NCBI GenBank assembly: GCA_963828215.1
Contig: CAWHFO010000052.1
Coordinates: 62,001-126,000, forward strand
DNA: 64,000 nucleotides
Direction: 5' to 3'
DNA from: CAVTJL01 sp963828215
Lineage (GTDB): Bacteria; Pseudomonadota; Alphaproteobacteria; Geminicoccales; Geminicoccaceae
Below are positions 10,015 to 19,715 of the stretch, one piece after another (within the stretch, counting starts at the first letter, position 1; every line of letters starts with the position of its first letter). The position numbers were made by a program, and so were the translations under genes. Below the pieces are notes generated by a model. It was not told the DNA's origin. It did no database searches and worked only from the letters and a program-made list of their open reading frames with translations.

Positions 10015-10344
10015 CTACTCGTCGGCCTGGCCGGCGGCGAGGTAGAGCCCATAGAGATGCGCCGAGCCGATGGCAAGGGCGAGCACGACGACGAAGACGA
10101 TCGCCACGATGAGCAGGGCACGCAGCAGGCTGCCGACGGTGCGACCGGGCTCGCAGAGCGGGACGAGGTTGAAGATCAGCCCGTCGAACACGACGAGCCC
10201 GAGCCCGATCGCGGAGAGGGTCTTGCTGAAGGGCTGGAAGATCATGACGAGCGTGACGACGCAGAGCCCGATGATGCTCGTCTCGATCCGCTTGGCGGCT
10301 CTGGCCGACATGCCGCCGGATGGAGCCAGGGTCGCCTCGCTCAT
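10015..10344 (-). CDS. Small membrane protein at the end of the ABC importer operon
   Basis: 109 residues, with at least three hydrophobic segments (around residues 24-40, 44-62 and 75-103) and a short charged N-terminus. I do not recognise the family. Its ATG at 10344 overlaps the stop of the preceding ATPase gene by 4 bases (ATGA), so it is almost certainly made with the transporter. In glycerol-type ABC importers (GlpSTPQUV) a small membrane protein is also encoded with two ATPases and two permeases. This protein may play the equivalent accessory role, but I see no clear sequence match to the GlpU/DUF2160 family. Confidence 0.75.
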   Translation of the reverse strand: MSEATLAPSGGMSARAAKRIETSIIGLCVVTLVMIFQPFSKTLSAIGLGLVVFDGLIFNLVPLCEPGRTVGSLLRALLIVAIVFVVVLALAIGSAHLYGLYLAAGQADE

Positions 10345-11426
10345 GCGCTGATCCTCGTGCCGGTCTCGTCGAACAGATGGACGCGACCGGGCTTGGGCCG
10401 GAGATGCAGCCGCTGGCCGACGCTGACCTTGCGGCTGTGGTCCACCACCACGCGCAGGTCCTTGCCGCCCTCGACCCCGTGGATCAGCGTCTCGGCACCC
10501 ATGGGCTCGATGATGTCGGCGTCCGCCGCCAGCGTGCCCGCGTCGCCCTCGTCGACCAGGTCGAAGGAGCGCGGGCGGATGCCGAGCGTGGCCTTCGCGC
10601 CGGCGCCCAGTCGGCCGTCGAGGTCCTCGAACGGGACCACGATCTCCTGCTCGTCGACCTTGAAGTGGGCGGCAGTCCCCTGCGTGCCGATGAGCCGCGC
10701 CTCGACGAGGTTCATCTGCGGCGTGCCGATGAAGCTCGCCACGAAGAGGTTGGCGGGGTGGGCGAAGATGTCGTGCGGGCTCGCCACCTGCTCGATCCGG
10801 CCGGACCGCATGACCGCGATCCGGTCGGCCATGGTCAGCGCCTCGAGCTGGTCGTGGGTGACGATCACGGTGGCCTTGGAGAGGCCGGTCAGCACCTCCT
10901 TGATCTTGCCCCGCATCTGCTGGCGCAGCTCGACGTCGAGGCGGGAGAGCGGCTCGTCGAAGAGAAAGCAGGTGGGATCGCGGATGATGGCCCGGCCGAC
11001 CGCGACGCGCTGCTTCTCGCCCTCCGCCAGGCGCCCGGGAATGCGGTCCAGCACGTGGCCAAGATCGAGGATCCGTGCCACGTCCGTCACGCGCCGCTCG
11101 ACCTCGCCACGCCCGATCCGCTCGGCCGCCAGCGGGAACGCCAGGTTCTCGCGCACGGTGAGGCTCGGATAGAGCGCGTAGAACTGGAACACCATGGCGA
11201 TGTCGCGTTGCGAGGGCGACAGATCGTTCACGCGCCGGCCGCCGATCAGGACCTCGCCGGAGGTGACGGTCTCGAGCCCGGCGATCATCCTGAGCGTCGT
11301 CGTCTTGCCGCAGCCGGAGGGGCCCAGCAGGCAGACGACCTCGCCCTCGCCGATCGTGAGATCGACCCGGTCGGCGGCCTTGAGCGAGCCGAACTCCTTG
11401 GTGACCTGGCGAAGCTCGATCGACAT
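10341..11426 (-). CDS. ABC importer ATPase A (MalK/UgpC type; degenerate signature motif)
   Basis: 361 residues. Walker A is GPSGCGKTTT, the Q-loop lies in VFQFYALYP, Walker B is CFLFDEPLSRLD and the switch histidine is in VIVTHDQLEAL. A C-terminal TOBE-type regulatory domain follows. The ABC signature reads LAEGEKQR instead of LSGGQQQR. The partner ATPase encoded at 15153-16244 has a good signature but lacks the switch His, so the two defects are complementary. The gene lies 6 bases after the permease gene and overlaps the small membrane protein gene. It energises uptake; the substrate is unknown, with sugars, polyols or glycerol-like compounds plausible from family. Confidence 0.92.
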   Translation of the reverse strand: MSIELRQVTKEFGSLKAADRVDLTIGEGEVVCLLGPSGCGKTTTLRMIAGLETVTSGEVLIGGRRVNDLSPSQRDIAMVFQFYALYPSLTVRENLAFPLAAERIGRGEVERRVTDVARILDLGHVLDRIPGRLAEGEKQRVAVGRAIIRDPTCFLFDEPLSRLDVELRQQMRGKIKEVLTGLSKATVIVTHDQLEALTMADRIAVMRSGRIEQVASPHDIFAHPANLFVASFIGTPQMNLVEARLIGTQGTAAHFKVDEQEIVVPFEDLDGRLGAGAKATLGIRPRSFDLVDEGDAGTLAADADIIEPMGAETLIHGVEGGKDLRVVVDHSRKVSVGQRLHLRPKPGRVHLFDETGTRISA

Positions 11427-11432
11427 GGGGGC

Positions 11433-12303
11433 TCAGCGCTTGATGGTGCCGAAGGTCACGCCGCGCAGCAGGTGGTTCTGCAGCACGAAGACCACGACGA
11501 TGACCGGGATCAGGAAGAGCGTCTCGATCGCCGCCAGCAGACCCCAGCGGACGCCGATGTCGCCGCCGATGGTCTGCGCCATGGCGACCGGGATGGTGCG
11601 CGTCTCGAGCCCGGTCAGGAGCAGTGCCAGCAGGAACTCGTTCCAGGTGAGGATCAGGCCGAAGACGGCCGTGGCGGCGATGCCCGCCAGAACCTGGGGC
11701 AGGCAGATCCTGAAGAAGACCTTGAGCTCCGAGCTGCCGTCCATCCGGGCCGCGTCCTCGACCTCCAGGGACAGCTCGTCGAAGAAGCTCTTCATCATCC
11801 AGATCGTGAAGGGCAGGTTGAAGGCGGTGTAGAGCAGGATGATGCCGGTATAGGTGCCGGCCAGCCCCGTCACCCGGAACATCTGGAAGATGGGGATGAT
11901 GACGACGATGGCCGGCATCATCCGGGTCGTCAGGATGATGAAAAGATAGGTGTCGTTGCCCTTGAGCGGGAACCTGGAGAAGCCGTAGGCGGCGATCGTG
12001 CCGATCACCAGCGCTATCAGGACGCTGACGCTCGCCACATAGATCGAGTTGAAGAAGAAGAGGCCGAAGCCCGTGGCGGTCGCCTCCGCGCCGGCGGTGT
12101 AGGCGCGGAAGAACACCTCGACGAAGTTGGCGAGCGTGGGCGTGAACAGCCATTTCGGCGGCACGGCCAGGATGTCGTTGTAGGCCTTGAACGCCGTCAG
12201 GATGATCCACAAGCACCGGAAAGAAGTAGATGAAGCTGATGATCCCGGCGCCGAGGCTCCAGCCCCAGCCGGCTTGGCCGATCGGTCTGCGCGCCGTCGC
12301 CAT
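11433..12303 (-). CDS. ABC importer permease 2 (MalG type, frameshifted)
   Basis: About 289 residues after removing one extra base near 12212, where FFPVL should continue directly into WIILTAFKAYND. Six predicted membrane helices. The cytoplasmic EAA loop that docks the ATPase is DAARMDGSSELKVFF followed by LPQVLAGI. The start ATG at 12303 lies 3 bases after the stop of permease 1 and the gene ends 6 bases before ATPase A, so it is a compact operon. This is the second half of the membrane channel of a CUT1-like importer. Confidence 0.9.
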
Positions 12304-12306
12304 CGC

Positions 12307-13372
12307 TCAGACTTCCTGCGCCCGTCGGGCGACGAAATAGAGATAGAGATTGGTCAGCACGACCACGATGAAGAGCACGATGTAGGCGAGCGCAGCGCTC
12401 TCGCTCGTGCGGAAATACTGGAAGGCGACCCGGTAGAGGTAGACGGCGATCGTCTCGGTCGAGGTGCCGGGCCCCCCTTGCGTCAGCAGGAACGGCAGGT
12501 CGAACATCTTGAAGGCCTCGATGGTCCGGAACAGCAGGGCCAGGAGCAGGAGGCCGCGAATGTAGGGGAAGGTGATCGTCCGGAAGCGGCGCCACCAGGA
12601 GGCGCGGTCGATCTCCGCCGCCTCGTAGAGATATTTGGGCACGGAGACGAGGCCGGCCAGCACCAGCAGCATGACGAAGGGCGACCACATCCAGGCATCG
12701 GCGATGACGATCGCCGCGACCGCACCTTCTTGGGTCTCCATCAGGATCAGCGGATGGCCGGTGAAGACTCGCCAGGCCTGGCTCAGCAGGCCGAATGTCG
12801 GCTCATAGTAGTAGCGAAAAAAGGTCCCGACCGCGACGAAGGACAGCATCATGGGCGTCAGGACGAGGATCAGGAGAAAGCGGCGGCCCGGGAACTGGCG
12901 CTCGAACAGAAGCGCCAGAAGGAAGCCGACGATCATCTGCGCCGTGACGGTGGCCATGACCATGATGGCCGTGGTCTGGAGCCGGTCCCAGACGACCGGG
13001 TCGGCGAAGACGCCCCGATAGTTGAGGAGCCCGACCCAGTGGGGCAGGGCCAGCCGGTTGGCGCGGTAGGCGAAGAAGCTGAGCCCGAACGACCAGAGCA
13101 GCGGAAAGATGTTCATGACGAACGAGCAGGGCGATGGCCGGCGCCACCAGCAGCCCGCCGACATGCCGGCCCCAGGCGAACCGCACCGCCGCCAGAGCCG
13201 CCACGGCCACCGCGGCGAGCGAAAGCCAATAGGCCGTGCCGAGCGGCAGCCAGAGCACCGAGCCTACGATCACCAGCAGGGCCAGGGCCATGACGAGCCA
13301 GAGGACGGGCCCGGTGACCGTCGGCAGGGCACTGCGCCGCCGGGAGAGGGGTGACGTTACTGCTGCGCTCAT
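12307..13372 (-). CDS. ABC importer permease 1 (MalF/UgpA type, frameshifted)
   Basis: About 354 residues once one extra base near 13127 is removed, joining APAIALL to FVMNIFPLLWS. The conserved EAA loop is EAAEIDRASWWRRFRTITFP. The N-terminus carries two additional hydrophobic segments before the core domain (around residues 20-65), as in MalF-like proteins with extra N-terminal helices. The start is ATG at 13372 (MSAAVTSPLSRRR). It forms the channel with permease 2. Confidence 0.9.
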
Positions 13373-13491
13373 CGTCCTCGGATTCGTGATCCCCGGAGAG
13401 CCGCCGAGCCGTGATCCGGCCCGGAAAGAGATGGGCGGCGCCCTTGATCCATGACGCCGCCCATCCGCATCGGCGGTGCTGCCGAGGCCGG

Positions 13492-14926
13492 CTACTGGAT
13501 GAGACCGTCCTTGGTCAGCAGCGTCTGCTCGAACTTGGCGATATTGTCCATCGTCGTCTTGGCGTCCTGCTCGCCCGTGATGGCCTTGCTGTACTCCTCC
13601 TGGGAGTTGACCAGCAGCTCATAGAAGTCGGGCACGTGCCAGACGTCCTTCTGCCAGTCGAGGCTCGGCGCCCAAGCCCGGTTCCACGGCCGGTAGGTGA
13701 GGTACTCGGGCTGCGTGTAGACGCTCTTCAGGGCACTCTGGCCGCCGCGCTTGGCGAACTCCTTCTGCACGTCGGTCGAGAGCCACCACTTGCAGAAATC
13801 CAGCGCCTCCTGGGTCACCTCGTCGCTGTTCCAGGTGGTCAGCACGAAGGGCTGCCCGCCGATATTGCTCCAGCGGATCAGCTTGCCGTCCTTGCCCCGC
13901 AGGCCCGGCGACTGGGCGAAGGCGACCTTGTCGGCAACCTGCGAGGTCTTCGGGTTGATCGTGCTCTCGGCGAAGCCCACCCACTCGATCTCGTAGGCGA
14001 CCTTGCCGGCCCGGAACAGCTCGTCGATCTGCGAGATGCCCATCGTCGCGGTCTTGGCGACCGGCGGCATGTACTGGATGAGCGAGAGGTAGTGCTCCAG
14101 AGCCTTGATGGCACCCGGCGAGTTCACGACGCCCTCGGCCTGGCCTTCCGGTGCCTTCGTCTCGTCCCACGTGTTGGCGCCGTACTGCCAGATGAAGCCG
14201 TCCACCTGCATGATGGCCGAATCGTAGTCCTTGCCGGCCTGATACTCGATTCCGTAGAAGTCGTCGTCGAGCTTCTTGCCGGCCAGCGTCGTCGCCCTTG
14301 GCGCGCCGGAAGAACTCGCCGAACGTCTTCACCTGATCCCAGTCGACGTTGTCCATCTCCTCGCCGGAGCAGGGCAGCTTCTTGCCGTACTTCGCCATGT
14401 AATTCTTCTGCTCGGTCGGGTCGCAGAAGACGTCCTTGCGATAGTAGACGATGAGCACGTCCGGCATCTGCGGGAAGCCGTAGTGCTTGTCCGACTTATA
14501 GGGATAGGTCGAGTACGCCCAGACCACGTTCTGGTGGAGATCCTTGAAGATCTTCTGCCACTCCGGATCGTCCTTGATGAACTTGTCGATCCGCTGATAG
14601 TAGCCACCCTCGACGAACGCCCCCAGCCACTGGCTGTCGGACACCACCATCTGGTACTTCTTCTCGCCCGACGTCAGCGAGGCGGCCAGCCGCTCGTAGT
14701 AGACCGGCCACGGGATGAAGTCCTCCTTGAGCGTCACGTTGTTGCCGGACTTCGCCTTGTACTTCTCGTTGGCGAGGTCCTGCATGATGTGCGTCGGCGG
14801 CCAGTCCGGCACGGCCATGTTCAGCACGATGTCCTTGGCGCTCGCGGCGCCCGGTGCGCCCGCGGCCATCAGCCCGGCGCATGCGCCAGCCGCCGCCAGG
14901 CACGTCAAACGGTGCATGCGACCCAT
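13492..14926 (-). CDS. ABC importer extracellular solute-binding protein (family 1, frameshifted)
   Basis: About 477 residues. It begins with a signal peptide (MGRMHRLTCLAAAGACAGLMA, then AASA-KD as the likely cleavage site) and continues with the two-lobed family 1 solute-binding fold. It is rich in aromatic residues (DWPPTHIM, FIWQYGANTWDE, WVGFAEST) typical of sugar/polyol pockets. The frame breaks near 14290-14297; deleting one base gives KGDDLAGKKLDDDFYGIEYQ. A strong GAGGAGG ribosome-binding site precedes the ATG at 14926. It captures substrate in the periplasm for the permeases encoded just downstream. The substrate cannot be read from sequence. Confidence 0.9.
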
Positions 14927-15003
14927 CTCGATCAGCCTCCTCGAACCCCAGTTGGTCCTGGCCGTCATTCGGACGAGGCGATAGACAACCCTTTGCCGTG
15001 CGA

Positions 15004-15049
15004 CCATGGACAGGAAAGCGTTAGCCAATCGGGCGACATCTGTCCATGG
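15004..15049. repeat. Perfect 10-bp inverted repeat in the ABC operon intergenic region
   Basis: CCATGGACAG (15004-15013) is repeated inverted as CTGTCCATGG (15040-15049), with 26 bases between. It lies in the 226-base gap between the ATPase B gene and the binding-protein gene. It could be an operator for a dimeric regulator or an RNA stem-loop adjusting the high relative expression that binding proteins usually need. Function is inference. Confidence 0.6.
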
Positions 15050-15152
15050 CGAACGGGCGATTTTAATCATTGACAGGACTGACATCGCGCGCGGACGGAT
15101 CGGGCCGGCGACGGCCGGGCGGCTCTTCCGCCCCGACGGACCGAGCCGGCCC

Positions 15153-16244
15153 TCAGCGGATCGCCGTGCCGGTCTCGGCCGCGAAGAGGTGGCTCTGCTG
15201 GAGATCGAGCTCGACCTCGAGCTCGTCGCCGACGTCGTAGCCCAGGGCGCGCTCCTCGGGCAGGACCATGCGGAACGAGGTGTCCCTGGCGACGAGATCG
15301 AGGACGGTGATATCGCCCAGGGGCTCGGTCAGGTGAACGGTGGCGCGAAAGCGCGGCCCGCGCGGGGTCGCGTCCGCGGGGCTCACGTGATGCGGCCGGA
15401 AGCCGAACAGCATCGGCGTGCCGACCGGCAGGCTGCGCAGCGCGTCCGACCAGGGCCCGCCGCCGATCTCGCCGAAGGGCAGCCTCAGCCGGCCGCCGTC
15501 GCCGACGCTGGAGCCCGGCACGAGGTTCATCGTGGGCGAGCCCACATGCGCGGCCACGAAGGTGTCGATCGGCCCCTCGAACAGCTCGTCCGGCGTGCCG
15601 GTCTGGACGATCGCACCCTGGCGCAGGACCGCGATCCGCTGCCCCATGCTGAGCGCCTCGAGCTCGTCGGGCGTGGCGTAGAGCATCGTCATGCCGAGCT
15701 CGCGATGCAGCCGCTTGAACTCGGCCCGCGTGTCGTGGCGCAGCTTGGCGTCGAGGTTGGTCAGCGGCTCGTCGAGCAGCAGCAGCCTGGGCCGGCGGAT
15801 CAGCGCCCGGCCGATGGCGATGCGCTGCTGCTCGCCGCCGCTGGCCGTGCCGGGCTTGCGCTCGAGGACATGGCCGATGCGCAGCATCTCGGCCATCTCG
15901 GACACCCGCCGGTCGATCTCGCCGCGCTCGATCCCGGCCTCGCGCAGCGGGTAGGCCAGATTGTTGCGCACCGTCAGGTGCGGGTAGAGGGCGAAGGTCT
16001 GGAAGATCATCGCCACGCCGCGGCCCTGGACGGGTGCCTGGGTCACGTCCTGGCCGGCGAGCTCCACCGTGCCCCGCTCGGGCCTCTCGAGCCCGGCGAT
16101 GGTCCGTAGCGTCGTCGTCTTGCCGGCCGCGCTCGGGCCCAGAATGCAGAAGAACTCGCCCGCCTCGACGGCGAAGGACAGGCCGTCGAGCGCGGTGATC
16201 GAGCCGTAGCGCTTGACGAGGCCTGTCACTCTGAGATCGGACAA
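15153..16244 (-). CDS. ABC importer ATPase B (MalK/UgpC type; switch histidine missing)
   Basis: 363 residues with Walker A GPSAAGKTTT, Q-loop FQTFALYPH, signature TASGGEQQR, Walker B LLLLDEPLTNLD and a C-terminal TOBE domain. The H-loop, normally YVTHDQxEA, reads YATPDELEA, so the switch His is Pro. Together with ATPase A (good His, poor signature) it would form a heterodimer with one complete and one degenerate ATP site. It is the first gene of the importer operon, ahead of the binding protein. Two hairpins lie in its upstream region. Confidence 0.92.
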   Translation of the reverse strand: MSDLRVTGLVKRYGSITALDGLSFAVEAGEFFCILGPSAAGKTTTLRTIAGLERPERGTVELAGQDVTQAPVQGRGVAMIFQTFALYPHLTVRNNLAYPLREAGIERGEIDRRVSEMAEMLRIGHVLERKPGTASGGEQQRIAIGRALIRRPRLLLLDEPLTNLDAKLRHDTRAEFKRLHRELGMTMLYATPDELEALSMGQRIAVLRQGAIVQTGTPDELFEGPIDTFVAAHVGSPTMNLVPGSSVGDGGRLRLPFGEIGGGPWSDALRSLPVGTPMLFGFRPHHVSPADATPRGPRFRATVHLTEPLGDITVLDLVARDTSFRMVLPEERALGYDVGDELEVELDLQQSHLFAAETGTAIR

Positions 16245-16267
16245 CCGTCGAGCCTCCCGATGAGACG

Positions 16268-16288
16268 GCGTCCGCTCGGGGCGGACGC
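16268..16288. other. Perfect 8-bp hairpin upstream of ATPase B
   Basis: GCGTCCGC (16268-16275) pairs with GCGGACGC (16281-16288) around a 5-base loop. It lies 24 bases upstream of the ATPase B start, so in minus-strand transcripts it would sit in the 5' leader, close to the ribosome-binding region. No T-run follows, so it is not a classic terminator. Confidence 0.5.
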
Positions 16289-16311
16289 TCTCCTTGTTGC
16301 ACTCTCACGCC

Positions 16312-16341
16312 CCTGGAGCGCGCCGTCCCGGGCGCTCCAGG
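16312..16341 (-). terminator. Possible terminator-like hairpin after the DJ-1/PfpI gene
   Basis: CCTGGAGCGC (16312-16321) pairs with GCGCTCCAGG (16332-16341) around a 10-base loop, starting 9 bases past the PfpI stop on the minus strand. The stem is strong but there is no U-tract. It may act in Rho-assisted termination or as a 3'-end protector between the PfpI gene and the ABC operon. Confidence 0.45.
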
Positions 16342-16349
16342 CAGGGCGA

Positions 16350-16937
16350 TCAGCGGTGAACGATCTCCGTGCCCAGCACCTCGAGGCAGCCGCGGATGAA
16401 GGCGGCGAGGCCCGGCCAGCCCTTGGCCGAGACGAGCTTGCCGTCGACGCAGGCCCCGGTCGGCTCCACGTCGACATAGGTGCCGCCGGCGAGCCGCACC
16501 TCGGGCTCGCAATATTGGAGCGCCGCCACCCGCTTGCCCTTGACCACGCCGTCGACCGCGATCAGCACCTGGACGCCGTGGCAGATCGTGAAGATGGGCT
16601 TGTCGGCCTCGTGGAAGTGCCGGACCAGGCGCTGCACCCGGGGATCGATGCGGATATATTCGGGCCCGCGGCCGCCGGCCACGTAGACCGCGTCGTACTC
16701 GGCCGGATCGACATCCGCGAACGTCTTGTTCAGCGTGTAGAGATGGCCCGGCTTCTCGGTGTAGGTCTGGTCGCCCTCGAAATCGTGCAGCGACGTTTTT
16801 ATCAGCTGCCCGGCCTTCTTGTCGGGGCAGACGACGTGCACCGTGTGGCCCACGGCATGCATCGCCTGCTCGTACACGAAAATCTCGTACTCCTCGCTGA
16901 ACTCGCCGACCAGCATCAGGATCTTCTTGCCGGGCAT
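16350..16937 (-). CDS. DJ-1/PfpI family protein (class I glutamine amidotransferase-like)
   Basis: 195 residues with the flavodoxin-like DJ-1/PfpI fold. The nucleophile elbow is FTICHGVQ, with Cys and the following His, and an acidic partner lies in the N-terminal GEFSEEYE. Relatives act as glyoxalases/deglycases or cysteine peptidases and respond to stress. The length and catalytic residues match the group annotated as protease or deglycase I; the true substrate is unknown. ATG at 16937 is the start. It is transcribed away from dadA. Confidence 0.88.
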   Translation of the reverse strand: MPGKKILMLVGEFSEEYEIFVYEQAMHAVGHTVHVVCPDKKAGQLIKTSLHDFEGDQTYTEKPGHLYTLNKTFADVDPAEYDAVYVAGGRGPEYIRIDPRVQRLVRHFHEADKPIFTICHGVQVLIAVDGVVKGKRVAALQYCEPEVRLAGGTYVDVEPTGACVDGKLVSAKGWPGLAAFIRGCLEVLGTEIVHR

Positions 16938-17118
16938 GGTGCTGCTCCCGTCACTCGCTCGTGGCTCCCGTTGGCACCATCCCATACACGCCCCCGAGGC
17001 ACGCTCCAAGAGCCACCCTCCGGCGCTTCCTGTCTTGGCGGGGCAGGGGAACGTGCTAGGCAGGCCGTCGGCAGAGCGGCTATCCCCCCGAAGGGGTCGG
17101 CCGGCGGAGACGGTGGCC

Positions 17119-18386
17119 ATGCGGGTCCTGGTGCTCGGCAGCGGTGTCATCGGCACCACGACGGCCTACTACCTCGCCCAGGACGGGCACGAGGTGACGG
17201 TCCTCGACCGCCAGCCCGGCCCGGCGCTGGAGACGAGCTTCGCCAACGCCGGCGAGATCTCGCCGGGCTATTCCTCCCCCTGGGCCGCTCCCGGCATTCC
17301 CCTGAAGGCGCTGAAGTGGCTCTTCATGCGCCACCGCCCGCTCGTCATCTGGCCCAAGCCCGACCCCGCGATGATCCTCTGGGGCCTCCGCATGCTCCGC
17401 AACTGCACGGCCGCCCGCTACGAGCTGAACAAGGGCCGCATGCTGCCGCTCGCCGAGTACAGCCGCGACCTCCTGCGCGAGCTCCGCGCCAGCACCGGCA
17501 TCGCCTATGACGAGCGCGCCAAGGGCACGCTCCAGCTGTTCCGCACCCGGAAAATGCTGGACGGCACGGCCAAGGACATCGCCATCCTCGAGCGCTTCGG
17601 CGTGCCCTACGAGCTCCTGGACGCCCCGGGCTGCATCCGCGCCGAGCCGGCGCTCGCCCGGGTCGCGGAGAAGATCGCGGGCGGCCTTCGCCTCCCCGGC
17701 GACGAGACCGGCGACTGTTTTCTGTTCTCTCAGGCGCTTGCTCGTCTCTGCGCCGAGGCCGGCGTCCGCTTCCGCCACGGCATCACCGATCCGGGGGCTC
17801 GAGCAGGCGGGCGACCGCATCGCCTGCCGTCCTGGCGAACGACGAAAAGCTGACGGCCGACGCCTATGTCGTGGCGCTCGGGCAGCTACGCCCCGCTGCT
17901 GCTGCGCAAGGTCGGCATCGGCCTTCCGGTCTATCCCGGTCAAGGGCTACTCGATCACCGTGCCGATCACCGACCCGGCCGGCGCTCCGGAATCGACCGT
18001 CATGGACGAGACCCACAAGGTCGCCATCACCCGCCTCGGCGACCGCATCCGCGTCGGCGGCACGGCCGAGCTGGTCGGCTACAACACGACGCTGCGCCAG
18101 GGCCGGCGGCGCCACGCTCGAGCATGTCGTGACCGACCTCTATCCCGCCGGCGGCGACGTGGCCCGCGCCAGCTTCTGGTGCGGCCTCCGGCCGATGACG
18201 CCGGACGGCCCGCCCGTGATCGGCCCCACCCGCTACAAGAACCTCTACCTCAACGCCGGCCACGGCACGCTCGGCTGGACGATGAGCTGCGGCTCCGGCC
18301 GCCTCCTGGCCGACCTCGTCGCCGGCCGCAAGCCCGCCATCGACGCCCGCGATCTCTTCCTCGATCGCTACGCGCGCGCGGCCTGA
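17119..18386 (+). CDS. dadA: D-amino-acid dehydrogenase (five frameshifts)
   Basis: FAD-dependent, membrane-linked enzyme that oxidises D-amino acids, chiefly D-alanine, to 2-oxo acids. The N-terminal dinucleotide site is VLVLGSGVIGTTTAYYLA, followed by the DadA-typical ETSFANAGEISPGYSSPWAAPG. Near the C-terminus lie WCGLRPMTPDGPPVIG and NLYLNAGHGTLGWTMSCGSG. Five frame breaks lie near 17800, 17833, 17882, 17938 and 18107. Each is healed by deleting one base, giving about 420 residues, the normal size. alr follows 21 bases later, so the pair can racemise L-alanine and burn the D-form, as in dadAX operons. Confidence 0.92.
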
Positions 18387-18407
18387 GCCGGGGAGGGCCG
18401 GAAGAGC

Positions 18408-19497
18408 ATGCGCCCCGCGACCGCGACCATCGACCTCGCAGCCCTCCGGCACAACCTGGATCAGGCCCGCCGCCGCGCCGGGAAGAGCCGCGTCGTCGCC
18501 GTCGTCAAGGCCAACGGCTACGGCCACGGCGCCGCCCGCCTCCTGCCGGCCCTCGCCGCCGCCGACATGCTGGGCGTCGCCTGCATCGAGGAAGCGCTCA
18601 TCCTCCGCGAAGCCGGCGCTCGTCAGCCGATCCTTCTCCTGGAGGGCGTGTTCGAGCCCGACGAGCTCTCGCTCATGTGCCCGCCACGGCCTCGAGATCG
18701 CGGTGCACGAGCCGGGCCAGCTCCGCATGCTCGAGACGGCCCGGCTCGACCGCCCGCTCACCGCCTGGCTCAAGATCGACAGCGGCATGGGCCGCCTCGG
18801 CTTCCGCCCCGAGGCGGCACCGGCCGCCTATGCCCGCCTTGCCGACTGCGCCGCCGTCGGCGAGATCCGCCTGATGACCCACCTCGCCAGCGCCGACGCG
18901 CACGAACCACCCGATGACCGGAGCCCAGCTCGGGCGTTTCGAGGCGCTGACGAAAGACCTGCCGGGAGAGCGCTCCCTCGCCAACTCCGCCGGTCTTCTG
19001 TCGGTCCCCGCGGCACAGCGGCCAGTGGGTGCGCCCCGGCATCATGCTCTACGGCGTCTCGCCGCTCGAAGGGCCGCACCGGCCCGGACGAGGGCCTCCG
19101 GCCGGTCATGACGCTCGCCACCCGCCTCATCGCCGTGAAAGAGGTCCAGGCCGGCGACACGGTCGGCTACGCCGCCACCTGGCGGGCGGCGCGGCCCACG
19201 CGGATCGGCATCGCCGCCATCGGCTATGGCGACGGCTACCCCCGCCACGCCCCCTCGGGCACGCCGGTCCTGGTCGCCGGCCGCGCCGCACGCCTCGCCG
19301 GACGCGTGTCGATGGACATGATCGCCCTCGACCTCACGGACGTGCCCGAGGCCGAGGTCGGCACCCCCGTCACCCTCTGGGGCTCTTCTCTTCCGGTCGA
19401 GACCATCGCCACCGCCGCCGGCACCATCGCCTACGAGCTGCTCTGCGGCATCACCGGCCGCGTCCACGTCCAGGTCACGGACGAGCCGCCGGCCTGA
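18408..19497 (+). CDS. alr: Alanine racemase (four frameshifts)
   Basis: PLP enzyme interconverting L- and D-alanine. The Schiff-base lysine is in VVAVVKANGYGHG and the second catalytic base Tyr in DTVGYAATWRA. Further family motifs are LKIDSGMGRLGF, VRPGIMLYG and RVSMDMIALDL. Frame breaks lie near 18680, 18903, 19020 and 19076. Removing one base at each restores LMCRHGLEIAV, AHNHPMTGAQL, SGQWVRPGIM and LEGRTGPDEG and a protein of about 361 residues, the usual length. In an operon with dadA it probably serves alanine catabolism, although it could also supply D-Ala for peptidoglycan. Confidence 0.93.
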
Positions 19498-19498
19498 G

Positions 19499-19715
19499 TC
19501 ACGAGCCCGGACGCCGGCCCAGGAGCCAGGGCCACTTGGGCGTCGCCGCGGCCCAGGCGCGCCAGGCCTCGCCGTGGCGCGCCGCCAGCGCCTCCTCCTC
19601 GAGCCCGGCCTCGCGCATCAGCGTGATCGCCCCCACCATCAAGCAGAGAAAGGTAAAAACGCTCGGGACGGCGAGGAAAAGGCCGAGCTGGCCCCCGCGG
19701 CCAGTGTCCGCACCT
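19499..19715 (-). pseudogene. C-terminal remnant of an isoprenylcysteine methyltransferase-like membrane protein
   Basis: Read right to left, the frame gives GQLGLFLAVPSVFTFLCLMV (a membrane helix), then MREAGLEEEALAARHGEAWR and a tail ending WPWLLGRRPGS-stop. The EEEALAARHGEAWRAW stretch is the conserved C-terminal end of bacterial ICMT-like methyltransferases. No matching N-terminus is found upstream. The sequence runs through a frame break near 19700 into the less GC-rich patch. It is either a truncated gene or one further damaged by sequence errors. The stop lies 1 base past the alr stop. Confidence 0.5.

Noticed and set aside
10057..12233. Long plus-strand frames across the ABC importer genes
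   Set aside because: They lie opposite ATPase A and permease genes with clear catalytic motifs, and have no domains of their own.
17119..19497. dadA and alr as true pseudogenes
   Set aside because: Nine one-base insertions restore complete proteins of normal length with all catalytic residues, which fits read errors better than decay.
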